A stretch of DNA of 64,000 nucleotides from Anisakis pegreffii (lineage: Eukaryota; Nematoda; Chromadorea; Rhabditida; Anisakidae), in assembly GCA_035041965.1 (NCBI GenBank), contig JAPYMA010000381.1, positions 62,001 to 126,000 of the forward strand, read 5' to 3'. The first letter of the stretch is position 1. Every line of letters starts with the position of its first letter. The position numbers and the translations under genes were made by a program. The notes under the pieces were generated by a model. That model made no database searches and was not told the origin of the DNA. It saw only the letters and a list, made by a program, of their open reading frames with translations. Of the stretch, positions 51,168 to 64,000 are shown piece by piece.

Positions 51168-53047
51168 CTGAAATTATACAGTCATTTGATGTTGATGCTC
51201 GAAATGCACCGTTTTTCAGTAATTGCACGTTTGTTCATTGGAGCAGTCAATATTCTTCAGTGGTGCTACTTTGCAGGATCATTTAGAACTGTTATTATTG
51301 AGGAACTTTTTTGCAGTAAAATTATCAATTTGAAGGAAACAATTCTGACTGGTGATAATGACACCGATAGCCATTCAAAAAGTTCACCAAATTTTACAAA
51401 GGTAGAATATTTCAAATGAAAATGAAAAACATGACAAATACCCTGTATGATCCACTCTCAGATATAACTTGATCCACATGCAGATATTGCTCTTCACCGG
51501 ACATATTTGCGTGCTAAAACTAACCACATCAACATGAACCAAACTTCAGATAACCAGAAAGATATTGAAATAATGCGAATATAAACCGATAATTCTACGT
51601 TTCAATCGCAAAAATCATAAACATTCAACAGTGTAAATCACACAAGCTCAACGTCAACCAGATCACATTGAATAAAAGCTCGAAAACTTTTAGAGAGAGA
51701 GAAACGAGGAGCAGTTCATACACAAAGGACTTTCGAGTAAACTCCTAAATAATCTTTTCAAAACTAAATCTTCTTTTGAGAGGTTTGTTAAAAACTGGAA
51801 TTTCAATGCTAGAGAATAAATGAAACACCAATATAAAGATGAGGCAAACAGCATTTAACAAAACCTAGCGAATGTGATTCTGCTGAACGGTTTGGAAATG
51901 ACTGCTTGTATGGTTTGAAGCACTTTCATTGTGTATTTTATAGAACATTTTCGAAAGTTTGTGCTGTCTATCGCTAAAACCAAAATCAATACAGAAAAAT
52001 AATGATTTCGCAAACAGCATTAAGAATCAGTTTTTAAAAAATCAACCACAGGAAACAAATTCTCTCACAATAATTCATCGATGACATTGTACGAATGACT
52101 CATTGTTGACTTATTAATCCCTGCAACGAATCAGCAGCTACCATCACAATTGATTGTTACTTTCTTTTTATTTCAGGCAAGAATATCAAACATTATTCAT
52201 CGAAATGATATTTCACCATTGTTGTATCAGTCAAGCACAAACCACTAATTTTGTTGAATCATTATTATTATTCCGTCATCAGCTTTGCGTGATTTTGTAA
52301 TGCAATGAATTTTGAGAGTGATTAAATGAAAACATATTCGAACAAGTCTTTTCAATATGTTCTCGAATCGGGGTTCGATTCATAGAAGGCATGGAATTGC
52401 TAATTATTTTCAAAGTGAATGCATGTTGCAGTCGAAGTCATCATCATACATGTTATGAGATTGGTGATGATCCATTCAGTGCATTTGATCTGTATCAGTT
52501 CTTCCGTAAATCTTAGAATTGATGATAACTACACGAAGAGATATATGAGCAATCCCGAGTAACCAACAGTAGAGAATGATGAAAGTTTGAGACATCATTC
52601 GAAATGAATGAAAACCTGATGGAAAATGGTCGATAGATTGAGAACAATGAGGGAACCTTATAAACAGAATGAGAACCCCTGAGAGAAATATCAATGTAAG
52701 AAATTTCGGTGAGTAAAGACGGAACTGCCTTACATTACCCATATTGCAAGAGAACTTCAAACGTTGATAACGAACACTCAGAGGTAAATAAACAGATGAG
52801 AAATGGTGAATGCTTCAACATTTCAGTTAGGGTCCATCATATCAATAATTCCTCCGGGAGAATATACCTTCTCAAGGTTTAACTTCTACCAGTTGTATTG
52901 TAGAAACCATCCGACCTTTTATTTGTAAGAAAACACAACATTTAGCAACGTTGACTGAGTATTACGATGGAATATGATCATTAGTAGTGTTTTAAATGAA
53001 GAGTAAAGAATCACAAATAACAATTGAGTATATTTTGATAGATGAAT
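51168..53047. other. Intron or intergenic DNA between the CUB exon and the 53048-56473 gene
   Basis: No exon could be placed in phase. A minus frame at 52476-52760 has two hydrophobic stretches but no usable splice sites. A GGTTCGATTC string at 52373-52382 matches a tRNA B-box but has no A-box or cloverleaf around it. Confidence 0.4.
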
Positions 53048-56000
53048 TTAAATTTTCAATGTACTATCATCGTTGTTATCTGCTTCACTGCCGTAATTTT
53101 CCTCATAATCTGGTCCTACGTTGACTGGTATCCATTTCGATTGGTTTCCACTAGAACCACATTTTGAAATCAATGAAGCTCCCTGAAAAATAGCTTATGT
53201 GTATGAGGTGTTGACCAGGTATTATTGGTATTATTGCATTTTTTGGCGACCACATTTGATTACTTTTCACATGATGAATAGCGGCTTGATTAGGTTCAAG
53301 AGATGCTGGTAATTGTTAATATGGAACGTGAAGTGACAACTTCATAGAAAGTTTATGCAGACTTCTACGAAAACTCTCAAAAATACGTCAACTTTATCGG
53401 TTATGCCTAAAGGGAATGCGATGAAACATCAATATTCCTTCATGGAATCAGTTATTGATCAACGTCGCCATTCTGATCTACTCAGCGAATTGCAACAGAA
53501 GAAAGCTTATGATTAAGAAGCATCAACAAGTGACCTTTCTGTTGAATTCAAGAAGAATTTCACAATCATTTGGTCCTTTCAAATAGTAACTTCTGCCATC
53601 GTTCTGAACCGAATACCTCAAATGTCCTCTGTTCACCCCACTGCCCACATCACAATCAATTTCGTGAACACCGTTTGCTTTTTGTGGTATTTTCGCCCGA
53701 TTAGCATCCGCCGTTTTTCCACTATCAAATATTCGTTTTGCAGTTGCTCTGGCGTCTTCAGCTGATAATGTTTCGGCACTATTTGAAGTTACATTCGGAT
53801 TATAATCACGAATTGAACGCTCACTTCTGTAAGCAATTTTTCATTTGCTCGTTTTGTGTTACTCAATCAGTTTGGTGACACCCTATTTGGAATAACATCC
53901 ACTCCGAAGTGTATAATCAAGAAAATCCGACAAAATTAAAATTCGAATGCTCACTACCTGATACCTCCGGTGCAAAGCAATTGTAGAGCAATCCAAATTC
54001 TAAAGACAGATTCTTGGTTTACTAATCATTCAACTATGGTGTCATTTGACTACTGTATCATTTGCGATTCGAACATTGGAGAATCTGATGGCTTCTGAAT
54101 ACCTTTGACTGGTGACAACAACGTTGGTACGTGAAGTGGGCATATTCGGTGCTTTTTGCGATTCTTTTCGTTGTTGTTGCGGTTGGTTTTGCTGGCGTGG
54201 AGCAGTTTTGTTGGTTCGCTCGATTAATGGAATCGCATAAAAGATTCTTCCCATTCGATCTTTGTAACCACGTGTGTTCACTTCTGCGTCTGTTATGTAA
54301 CTGTAACAAGGCATTAATCACTGTTGCTGTAGCCTCTCTGAACTTCTGTCTAATAATCTTAAGCGTATTTTTTTCACATCATATGAGCACATGAGCTTGT
54401 TGTGATAATATTGAAATATGAGAATAACCATGAAATAGTTGATATCAATTAGCTTTTTCATTCATTTACTTCGCTAGTTCAAACACAATTCGATATCAAA
54501 AAATATCATGGGAAGCAGAATAGATCAAATCACACTCAACATTTCGAAATATCCAACCGAAAAATGAATTGAAAATTCGATGAACACTGATGTTTTTGAT
54601 TTTCCTCACACTTTTTGCAGCGACATTTGGTTTGAGGAGAATGTCAAATTGAAATTAGAATTAATTTGAGATGACAGGCTGTGAGAACTGAAGAGCGCTC
54701 CCATATATCTTACAAAACCAGACCACTGACTTTTCAACTGAAGGATCGTTCTTCAAACCGTAATGTCCATATTGCATCACTGTCGGTGAATTATTACGAT
54801 TTAATTGTACATTGGGGTTGTTCTTTGCATAATCTTGCTTTGGCTGCGTTCTATAAGTGATCATTCGATCGTTAAATTGCAATCATGCTTTTAGAACTTC
54901 ATACTCAACGCTCCCAGCTTGCTTCGTAAGGAACTTTTCTCTTGATCTTCGAAAGATGGAATGAGGAATATGAATCGTAGAGTGCTCAAAATAGTGATCT
55001 TAATGCCCCAAACATGCTGCACCATTCATATGGAATCAAAAATGCTTTCCAGTCATAAAATTTTCACGAGTCCAATATATCATATGTGAGCATGAGAATA
55101 TGCGGAAAGCATTAATATGTTAAACTTCATTTGTTCGAGGATTGATTAAAAGATTATCGATTGAGTGAGGGAAAATGATTGTCAATTGAGGGAAAAAAAT
55201 ATTTGTTTAAGATTGCTAATAGAAACAGAACAATAACAGATTTACACATTATCAAACGAAAACATTTTTGATAAGAGAAACCAAAAATGTGAGCACAATA
55301 CCGTTGTTGAGCATCTTGAGCAGCTAAACCTTGTTTGACTAATTCAATTTCATCGAAATATCCATCGCTTGGAGGTGGCACTAATTCATTTGCTTTTCGA
55401 TTGCCGTGAACATTCGTGAGGCCACCTTTCAGTAGAGCTGCTTCATCTTTTGGCCTATCATGATCAATTAATCAATCAGTGCTTGCAATCAATCATCTTT
55501 GGTCATTCCCAGATCGATTCAATTTTTTCCATTGTTAAGTTGAATTCATGAGAATTATTTTGTATGTCATGTTCTGAATGTAAATTTTCCGCACACACTC
55601 AATCACTCAATTCATTGTTTTCATTGAAAGGCAACCAAATTCTGAGCAACAACGCATATTATTTCAGAGCATTCCATTCGCATGATCTCGGAATGCATCA
55701 CATTGTTCATCGCATTCGAATGATCCAATATTCTACTGATCATGATTATTGCAGCAGTGGCAGTAGTATTGATAAGAAAGTACAAGTTAAAGTAACAATT
55801 ACAGGTAACATTATGGCGTGCCGCTCTTTCGCTAAAATCAAAGATGATGACTTCACTGTAAGTTTTGTTGGAACATCACTGATCCTGACCTCTTGCTTAT
55901 ATTGATATCATCACACCTCCTTTTTACTCAGATCAGTATCGGATCATTACCACTATTCTAGTGATCATGGTTATTGCAGCAGTGGCAGTAGTATTGATAA

Positions 56001-56473
56001 GAAAGTACAAGTGAAAATAACATTCCAATCAAATGGCTTAGATCAAATAGATGAACCTTTTGATAACCCACGGGGTGCCATCAGCGTTACACCAGCCATT
56101 TTTTCGCATATTTTCTATATTCAAATATTCATCTTTAGCAAATTTTTTCATGTTTCCATCTTCTGAATTTGTCAACGTCAGTGTTGTTGTCGTTTCGTCG
56201 CCAGACTTATCATCTGTCTTTGTTGAGCTCTGAATTTATTACTAATACTCTACTTTACTTGTGCAATCGTAAGGTGTCGCACTGATCCAGTTCATCCCTC
56301 TGCATTATTTAGTCTGGTTTGGGACGAAAATAATCTTATCGATAGAAACCATGCAAAAATTTTTGAGCAACACATCATCAAATTTGATTGTGTGTAATAC
56401 TGCTGCAATTTGGAATATTCAAGGAATATTTCTCGTTGACTAAATGGCTTAACATCTTCATCAAGGTCATCCG
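53048..56473 (-). CDS. Unrecognised multi-exon protein, possibly the N-terminal part of the CUB protein
   Basis: Exons (minus) 55302-55454, 54714-54850, 54103-54289, 53535-53826 and 53048-53182 join with matching phases (2, 1, 2, 0) and GT-AG borders, ending at TAA. An exon at 56374-56473 (DDLDEDVKPFSQREIF...) fits in phase upstream but is less certain, and the start codon is not found. The protein is hydrophilic: PPPSDGYFDEIELVKQGLAA, then an Asn/Gln-rich stretch, KSVVWFYAEV, a Gln-rich basic patch (RQQNQPQQQRKESQK), and a cysteine-containing C-terminus (EIDCDVGSGVNRG, GPNDCEILLEFNRK, LISKCGSSGN). No family is recognised as it stands. If a GTAGGA donor inside the last exon is used instead of reading on to TAA, the frame continues in phase 0 into the CUB-like exon at 51167, making one longer secreted or surface protein. 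Confidence 0.5.
55729..56012 (+). repeat. 59-base segmental duplication, copies 225 bases apart
   Basis: Positions 55729-55787 and 55954-56012 differ at only two of 59 bases. In one plus-strand frame both read as a membrane-like helix (IIAAVAVVLIRKYK / VIAAVAVVLIRKYK, the second followed by a stop and preceded by a good pyrimidine-rich CAG acceptor at 55931). In another plus frame both read DHxYCSSGSSIDKKVQVK. Either frame could be part of a small plus-strand gene inside an intron of the minus-strand gene. I cannot decide whether it is coding. Confidence 0.7.
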
Positions 56474-57462
56474 CTAGCCACAAGCACATGTTACATTTGC
56501 CATTTCCAAGCTATTCAAATTTTTCAAGTACAAAAGAATGGAAACTGTTTTACAACTAAAACTATCAAACAATATTCCATAAAATGGCGCTTGACTGCTG
56601 TAGTAGATCAATAGTCCCGATTCTACTGACTCACAGCAAAGTGAAGTGTTGCTTTTTAAGGTGAATATTTTCCTTGAGATCGACTGATATACTGTCAACA
56701 TTCAGTAGGGACTTATCATATTCAGAACTGTAAATATCCCTTAAACTTGATAACATCCTTCCGACAAACAGCAATTCCAAACCATAACCTTAATGCGACT
56801 TACGCTATCACGCTGACTCCTAGCCATTCTAGTAGAACACCTCTACAAAACCCAACCGACAATCACTACAAATAATTCAAACAATGACATATTTCCAATC
56901 GCAATCCTTTCTACACCTTGATCAGTTTAGCAGTTTTTTGCATTCCGCATTTTCGTTTACAACTAAAAAGTTTGTTTAAATTGGGAAAATCGTACAAATG
57001 CAGTAAGTCAGTGGCACTTTCGAAGAATATCATCGAATAATTTATTTACTTGGCAGTACACGAGTGCATTCAAGTCATTCAACCAATTTTAGAACGATCA
57101 GTAAATATGCAAAATATATCACAAGTTATGTACATGTCCCGGATGCAGGATACTAACTTCGGTGCGTTTAATCGGTCCTTTTTACAGGTAGTGGGCTCCA
57201 ATCGATGAATTTAGTTGCAAACATGCATTCACCAATGTCAATACTGTAATTCAAATGCGTTCAGACGATAATCAATTTTTCTAAAACGACTTCTAATGCA
57301 TTAATTATGTGCTGTAACAAACAAATTTCGACACAGACTATTTATTATTATTATTATCATTGTCAATATTATTAATAGAATTATTATATCTATCAAATAT
57401 AATAATGCATGATCAATATTATTATTATATATACACAAAAGCAACAATGATAATAACAAAAT
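56474..57462. other. Intergenic region between the 53048-56473 gene and NIPA
   Basis: A minus frame at 56474-56701 is Ser/Leu-rich with several Cys, but has no donor before its stop and no relatives. The right part is very AT-rich (TTATTATTATTATC near 57345) and probably contains the NIPA 3' UTR. Confidence 0.4.
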
Positions 57463-60400
57463 TCATGTATAAACAGTTTGTGACGACCTCCTTGGCGCAT
57501 CTTCGACTAATGATGTGGCACTATTCATTATTTCGAACTGATTGATGTTCGACGATGGTTTATGCAACAGTACTCGCAATTGCCGCAGTGAAATATTTAC
57601 GTCTCTGAATAATTGCATCTGAAATTCTAACTGATAATTGAACATATGCATATTCAATTCTTAGGCACTCTTATACGCTCCTTTTTCGTTTTATTGAAAC
57701 AAATATTCAAAAACTTAAAATATTCAAGTTATTCTCTTATTACCCAAAGCAAAAAATAACCAAAAGCATAATTCAACCAAGTTCCAATGTCATTATCGTC
57801 ACTGCTATCATCATACTATCACCATTAGCGTCAAAAATGAAATGACGACCATCAAAACCCGACAAGAAAATATGGACTACAAACCTGGAAAATGCCAATG
57901 ATAGTTATGAGAAAACCGATAACATTTCCGAGCACATCACTTGCACCCAAACATGACCACTCTTTATACAAGATCGATGAAGCGAGTATCACGAACGACG
58001 TGAAAAATACATAATATATTGGCGTTACCATTGATGTATTATACTGATCCAATGATTTATTCAGATATACCTTAAATTAATTCATTCATCGTTCACTTAC
58101 ATCATTCAACTTTTATGCGATTCATTAGCACTTCAAAATCATTAATAATACACAACAAAGATATCATTTCGAACGTCTATCACGAGTCACCAGTTCATTT
58201 AAACTGGCAATTAATTTGACTCATTTCATTCATCTCGATAAATTATCAATTCATTTATGTAATTCGCTTCACTGACATGCATCATTCCTTAAACTCGTTC
58301 GGAAACCGTGCTAAATTGGCTCTCGAACATAAAAATGTGTGTACCCACTAAGCCCTTCATTCTCTTATTCACTCATTTTTCTGACTAATCGTAAATATCA
58401 AGTGGAAACGAAATAGCGCATAATTGAAGTGATTGACGTCAAGCAATAAAAATCATTCGAATCAAAACCCACATTAGGCCATAACTTTATAAAAACGGTA
58501 ATCCAAAGTGAATTGAATGACAAACGAACCAACTGAACCGAAACACACGCAATAACGGCTGCTAACCAAAACCACGTAAGCGCATTGGTGAATTGTTGTT
58601 TACCACCGATTGATTCCTTGATCGCTAAACCTAATCCTTTCACGGAAAGTACCGACAACGAACCAATCACTGAGCAGATCGCTATGTACACCAAAATATT
58701 CGAACGACCGTATCTGGGCGCTACGAACACTATCAGAAATAACGATACCACTATGACGCCGATTACATACAAGATGAATACTGAAATTACGATCCTTTCG
58801 TTACGATGTCATAAAATTTTAATTATTCTTATTTCTATCGCAATTTTTTCAGTCATCTCAAAATGTTTTCCAGCGTCATAACCTATACCTACTTATATAT
58901 TTCCAACAAAGAGGAATCTATTTTGAGTCATACGTAATCTCGTATAATACAGCAATATCTGATTACGAGTACGAACAGAAAGATTGCGAATAATTCCAAC
59001 TCGCCATAATTAATTTTGTTCAGATTTCTTCAATCTCTCACTTACCTTCAATTGCATTTTCTTTTATCAAACCACCCTTTAGGTATAAGCAACTGACTCA
59101 CATCCGGTTCAGCTCAGAATCAAATTTGTGGGTGACAATTCACATATCAAATTATATCCGATTGTGATATTCGAAATGTAAAACCAATCATTCTTTACAA
59201 AAAATATCGACTGATCGAATAGAACAGATAAACACGTTCAAAATCGCACAATTAAAAAAAATTAGCCAACAACCAACCAGCATCTCGCATTTTCAACGCC
59301 AGGTCAGCCATCGATGCCACCTCTTCTTCTTTCGGTGAATGTATCACGATCACGGTTGATCCCAGCAAACATACTGCACAACCAATTTTACCCAACAAAT
59401 TCAATCGTTCTTTCAGCAATTTCGACGACAGAACTGCTCTGGAATAGGCTGCTTTCATTTGTTTTCCTTTCCTCTTTCTAACTCACATCACTCTGAATTA
59501 AATTGTTGTGCAATCAAACACACCGCTTACACTTATTCGCTGTACGCAATCATGTGAGCTATCAATCCCGTTGTCATTATTTTGATCTCGTACCACGAAT
59601 TCCTACTTAAAATCGATCATAAAATGCATCTCTTGTCGAATTCCTGCGTCAGTGAAGAAGCCCACAATCAAATGTCAACTCTGCGTTAAGACTCTCCGAT
59701 TTTGTACCAAAAAAAGTTTCACTCTCTCATTTTCGTTTTATCGAGACTGTTAAACCAATTTTTGTTTCGATTAATCTTTCAATAAGCAATCACAGTGAAC
59801 GCACTCAAGAAACCAGCTCAGCCCTTTCGACGACGTAAACTGCACAACAACAAACATCTCAGAGGCACAATGGTGCAATACCACTCACAAGTATATATCA
59901 AATACCACTCACAAGTATATATCAACAATTACGATCTCGAACGAGTCACTGCGCAACTGAGTGTTTATTTTACACTAACTTTAATCAGAAATCATTTCAG
60001 AGCGAGAAATTCATTGAATACAGCGAAAATCAATTTCATTTTTAGTGAGTGAATTGTGGAATTTGTTCTGATCGTAAGGTTTATATTGCAGAATGGATGG
60101 AATTGGGAATAACGACGACTGAATCCAATCAAACTGATCCAATGCGTTATGAAAATGATAATTTCAAGAATTTCAAATATACCAATGAAAATTTCAATCA
60201 ACTGAGGTGATAAACCGGATGAGATGAAATGAAAACTCACGTTACAAGTACACTCAACGCTCCAAGTGGTGTCACTAAACTAGCCGGTGCAAAAGCATAC
60301 GCAGCGAAGTTACATGCCTCACCGGCGCCCACTACAAATATCATCATTCGAATGATGGTAATCAAAAGAAGTAATCATGATAACAAAGATAATATCGATG

Positions 60401-60885
60401 TGAACCCATCAAATTGATAACGTCAAAAACAATCACTGTACCAATGGCGACGGAAGTATTACAGTAACAGTAGTGGCCCCCATACTCTAATAAATTCTCG
60501 AATACAAAATAAAAATACACCGGATCAATATTAAAAGTCCTGTCAACACACTATCAGCAACGAAATTAATCAACAACAACGAAATTAATATCACCACTCA
60601 AGGAAACAACAAAACAACTGTGAACGGATAACTGAATGATAAAACGAACTAACTTGTTATCACTCCAAGCCACCACAACCATTCCTTCAAATACCCGTAA
60701 CCACCTTCAGATGCACGCTGTGTGTAATCAGCGCTTTGCGCCAACTTAATCAACGCCTTCTTCTTGATTATAAATGAACTACCAATGAACAATGAGGATG
60801 TTACGGCCAGTCCCAGTCCTATGTAAAAATCCAACAGAACAGTTCCAGTGGCTGACGTTGACGACGTTGTGTTCGCATCCACCAT
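57463..60885 (-). CDS. nipa: NIPA-family magnesium transporter
   Basis: Exons (minus) 60654-60885, 60241-60331, 59278-59438, 58530-58780, 57885-58070 and 57463-57618 give 358 residues with all phases (1,2,1,0,0) matching. NIPA proteins (DUF803) are nine-helix membrane Mg2+ transporters; human NIPA1 is mutated in hereditary spastic paraplegia SPG6. Family blocks in order: [151 protein letters not shown], then the cytoplasmic [11 protein letters not shown]. Length and helix order fit NIPA2-type proteins. The start ATG at 60885 follows an in-frame-open 5' exon segment. A Ser/Thr-rich N-terminus precedes helix 1. Confidence 0.94.
59876..59923. repeat. 24-base tandem duplication in a NIPA intron
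   Basis: Two adjacent copies of AATACCACTCACAAGTATATATC, 24 bases apart, lie in the intron between NIPA exons 2 and 3 (59439-60240). Confidence 0.85.
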
Positions 60886-61202
60886 TGAATTTCTACAGCG
60901 CCTGAAAACAACAAATGAATTTTGTTCAACTTCACCGCTCTCTCTCACCAAAACGTTCAGACATTCGTGAAAGTCACTCTCAGAACAACCTTGAATTCTG
61001 AGCCGATAAAACCCCAAAAGTGCACATAAAACGTCGATAATTGCATAATATCAACACATTGATAGCAAATGGAAACAACCGACTTCAACTGATAAGCAAA
61101 GTACGTGCTCAAATTACAATTGAAATTCTTATCAATGCAATATGATCATCTCACTATAAGAGCATTCTAAAAATAAACAAATGCACCCTAATAAACACTT
61201 AC

Positions 61203-61283
61203 ATTGATTTCAACCGTACTATTATCAGTATCATCATTATTTTCACCAACAGAAGCACTTATTTCGTCTGATAAAGTTACCAT
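61203..61283 (-). other. Probable 5' exon of the NIPA gene carrying a short upstream ORF
   Basis: An ATG at 61283 opens 27 codons (MVTLSDEISASV ... STVEIN) that end exactly at a GTAAGT donor. The natural partner is the TTTTCAG acceptor just before 60902. Splicing there gives the stop TAG two codons later, before the NIPA ATG at 60885. So this is best read as a 5' UTR exon with a 29-residue uORF, or an alternative exon with an unseen partner. Composition (acidic, Ser/Thr/Asn) is protein-like. Confidence 0.5.
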
Positions 61284-64000
61284 CCTTATCAATTTCCTCA
61301 CCAAAAGCGTTAACAATTAAGAATTCCAAGAATTCACACAACAGTTGAATCCCTCTCAAAACCAGTACAAAAACAACAACAAATCACGTTGTATAACACA
61401 ACAACAACACAAACAACAACAATAATATATGATATCAACACTGAACATTTCAATCCACGTTTCCTCTAAAAACTTGACTGCAATTGGGAACACGTTTCTT
61501 TGGCGGTGGGGTGTCATGTGCTGATTTCTGAACACATAAAACGATCACAATACAGAGTGAAAGTACTAAACTGATATTTATTATCTGAATCGTATATGAG
61601 TGAAGTTTTGGGAAAAAAAGCAAAAACAAAAAATCATCAACTCATACGTCTATCAAAAGTAAACGTAGTCTATCATGGGCATCTATCTTTCTTGAATACT
61701 TCAAATGCCATAAACCAGAAACGGTTCAAAATAAACTGAACGATAAGAATGAGTTGGTCGAAACAGTAATGCTAAATAAACAATGAGTAAAGAAAACCAA
61801 TGAGCTAGTCAGCGAATCAGTTTACCTTCAACACACAAATGATCAGAAATCAACGAATATATCGCAAATTCAATTCAAAATTTCGGCAATTCAATATTAT
61901 CTACGAACTGAAAATATATTCAAAAATTTACATCACATAATACCAGAATCACAACGATTTGCGCCTAGAAAATATCAAATGAAATGAATTATAACCTTAA
62001 AAACACCAAACCATTGATTAATATTATTATCACTATAAATTAGACAAATGAAGGTTCATGTACTCAAGAAATATTCATGAAAACAAAGACGAATGAAAAC
62101 CGAATCGTTTGTTTCCGTCGATTATCCGTTCAAGATCAATGAATTTAAGAGACAATCGCTAACAATGTCTCTCACGATCAACTAAATCCCCTCTAGAACA
62201 ACAATTAAAACTTCAAAAATTTTCCATACGGAGTGGAAAAATTAATTCTCAATTTTCTTTACGTACCAGAAGTCGTTCTCGATTTTCAATAGAGGAGGAA
62301 AGTTTATGACACTAAATCACGCATGTTCTAAGAATTTCTCTTGGGGAATCTTCGAGCGATAATATAATTGATGCAAACAGTCTGAAGCGAATCATCTCGT
62401 GCTATTCGGCTTCGAATCCACTTAATCTCAACACTACATTATCACCATTCTGTTCACAAGATCTCAGCACCGCAAATCAAAATTCTCCACTAAACTCTCG
62501 AAGTTCCCAAACAATTTGAATGTGTTACTCGAACAGATAAATACCACAGTGCGGTTCAAATAATTTACTTACTCCTTGCCTGAGGGTAGGTAACATGTCA
62601 TCATATGGCGACGAAAATTTCAATGTCTATAGAATGAAATCCAAGCAAACCAAATCATCGATTTAGTGAAACTCAAAATCAACTTACATTAAAATTAAAT
62701 CAAGAGTGGCAGTAACTCAATGGACTGACTGTTCGTTAATCAAAATATGAAGTGCTTGAAGACCGCAAGCACGCAAGCAATGTGTACGGCATTATTGCCA
62801 TTGAGCATAAACAATTACTGTTAGAGATTGAAATAGGATATACACATTACTGGATTAGTTTTAAGTAAACAATCAATCGACGAAGATTATACGCACATTC
62901 TTGCAATTGCTTCTACCTCATCGTCCATTTTCAGATGGACTAGATTCTCGAAATAAGTAGAGTGCGAACGAAGAGAGCTCGACAATACTGAAATATGAAA
63001 CCGTAACAAAATGAATGCTTGGAAAATAAACGAAACAACGGATAGCAACGCGGAATAGAAATTTTAAAGAAGACACAACGACGAAGCGAACAATATACAT
63101 TAAAATTCAAGAGTATATTAGCAACTGACAATGAACTGAACTTGAATACTTGAATAAGTCCAATCAGGCGACGAACACAAAACACAAAAGATGTGACAAT
63201 TACCTCGACAAATACTCGCAGAACGGCTTGAATGAGGTTTGAGAACAAATATCTTTTCTGTTCGTTCTGATGGTTCTTCTTCCCTCATTTCGTTCACTGG
63301 GTATTGACACATCAAATATTTGATTAACGCATAAAATTGCACTGTATGCACAAAAAACCAACTAAAACTGGTGGAATCCAACGATAAGGTGATTCGATTT
63401 CCAATTTTTGATCACTCAACAATCAATTATGGAAATGATTTCGTCAAATTCGTCAAATTCTTCTCAGCAACAATTCAATTAACTCATAAAGTTAACTTAA
63501 TCAACTCATCATGAGTTAATTCACTCAACTTAATGAGACATAATCACGCGCAATAATTCGTAAAAATGCTCAAAAGGCCGAAATGAAGAGAGACGGCGCT
63601 TCATACAAGCAAAATTATCTTTGGAAATGCACTTCTCATATCTACAAACACTATAAATCGGACTGTGAAAACCACAACCTCCCAAAGAAAACAAGTCGAA
63701 TTAATAATCAAAAACCGCTGATATATGAAATGCTTCCGATATTATTTCCACCACGCATTAATTAATTGATAATTAAACCAAAAATACAAACCATCAGCGA
63801 AAAAATTATAAAAAGAATAAATCAAAAGTCAAAAGTTTCGGGTAATTATTCGCTCAATATTTCTAATTTTCGTTCATCATGAACTTGCATGCATGAATGA
63901 TGAAGTACAAATGCTGTGCGAGACGACATAACGTGGCATATGATAATGTTGGTTACAGAAAGGAACTGAAAACAATATTGATAACGATTAGGATGGCCGC
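61284..64000. other. Region upstream of NIPA, one possible isolated exon
   Basis: Mostly AT-rich with CAACAACAA runs (61370-61425). On the minus strand, 63204-63341 is a possible exon: CATACAG acceptor, 45 whole codons (QFYALIKYLMCQYPV ... KIFVLKPHSS), donor GTAATT. No partner exon could be found on either side and the product is unrecognised. No RNA genes were seen. Confidence 0.35.

Noticed and set aside
52373..52382. GGTTCGATTC, a match to a tRNA internal B-box
   Set aside because: No A-box at the right distance, no acceptor or T stem on either strand, so no cloverleaf can be drawn.
61203..61283. Reading the 27-codon exon as the true N-terminus of NIPA
   Set aside because: The donor is phase 0, and joining to the only visible acceptor gives a stop before the conserved NIPA sequence.

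Overview
The window looks like a gene-containing, AT-rich stretch of a nematode nuclear genome, probably a chromadorean. Proteins are split into short exons, acceptors follow the worm-like TTTCAG pattern, and introns run from about 100 bases to 10 kb. The recognisable families (PAN2, MMACHC/cblC, ZNRD2, NIPA, a peptide-type GPCR) are animal proteins. Species cannot be named from sequence alone. Most long open frames here are shadows, so every gene below was rebuilt by hand from splice sites with reading phase checked across each junction.

Layout. Positions 1964-18031 (minus) hold the 5' portion of the deadenylase subunit PAN2: the WD40 domain, the PAN3-binding linker and the start of the next domain. 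The rest lies left of the window. One 10.3-kb PAN2 intron contains a complete GPCR gene on the opposite strand (7104-11862). Positions 20063-23264 (minus) hold a six-exon gene for a 218-residue protein with a faint resemblance to p31comet/MAD2L1BP. Positions 28226-30244 (plus) encode a secreted precursor of five near-identical acidic Ala/Pro/Glu-rich peptides separated by furin-type Arg-x-Lys-Arg sites, with a TATA box upstream. Positions 32149-35731 (minus) carry a tandem pair of MMACHC/cblC (vitamin B12 processing) genes. ZNRD2-like follows at 37191-39620 (minus), then a possible small cysteine-rich secreted protein at 40041-41377 (plus).

A 5.3-kb satellite of about 13.7 copies of a 384-base unit fills 42940-48222. 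It is flanked by a local GC-rich patch and a degenerate TTGACTT-rich tract. Right of it are a CUB-like terminal exon (50709-51167), an unrecognised multi-exon gene (53048-56473) that may belong to the same locus, and a complete NIPA-type magnesium transporter gene (57463-60885) with an upstream 5' exon.

The genes do not form an operon or shared pathway that can be argued from the sequence. They are housekeeping functions (mRNA decay, B12 handling, Mg2+ transport) interleaved with nematode-type secreted and receptor genes. No bacterial, viral or transposase coding sequence was identified. The items most worth follow-up are the furin-type repeat precursor, the homogeneous satellite with a conserved hairpin in the copies inspected, the cblC duplication and the nested receptor gene.
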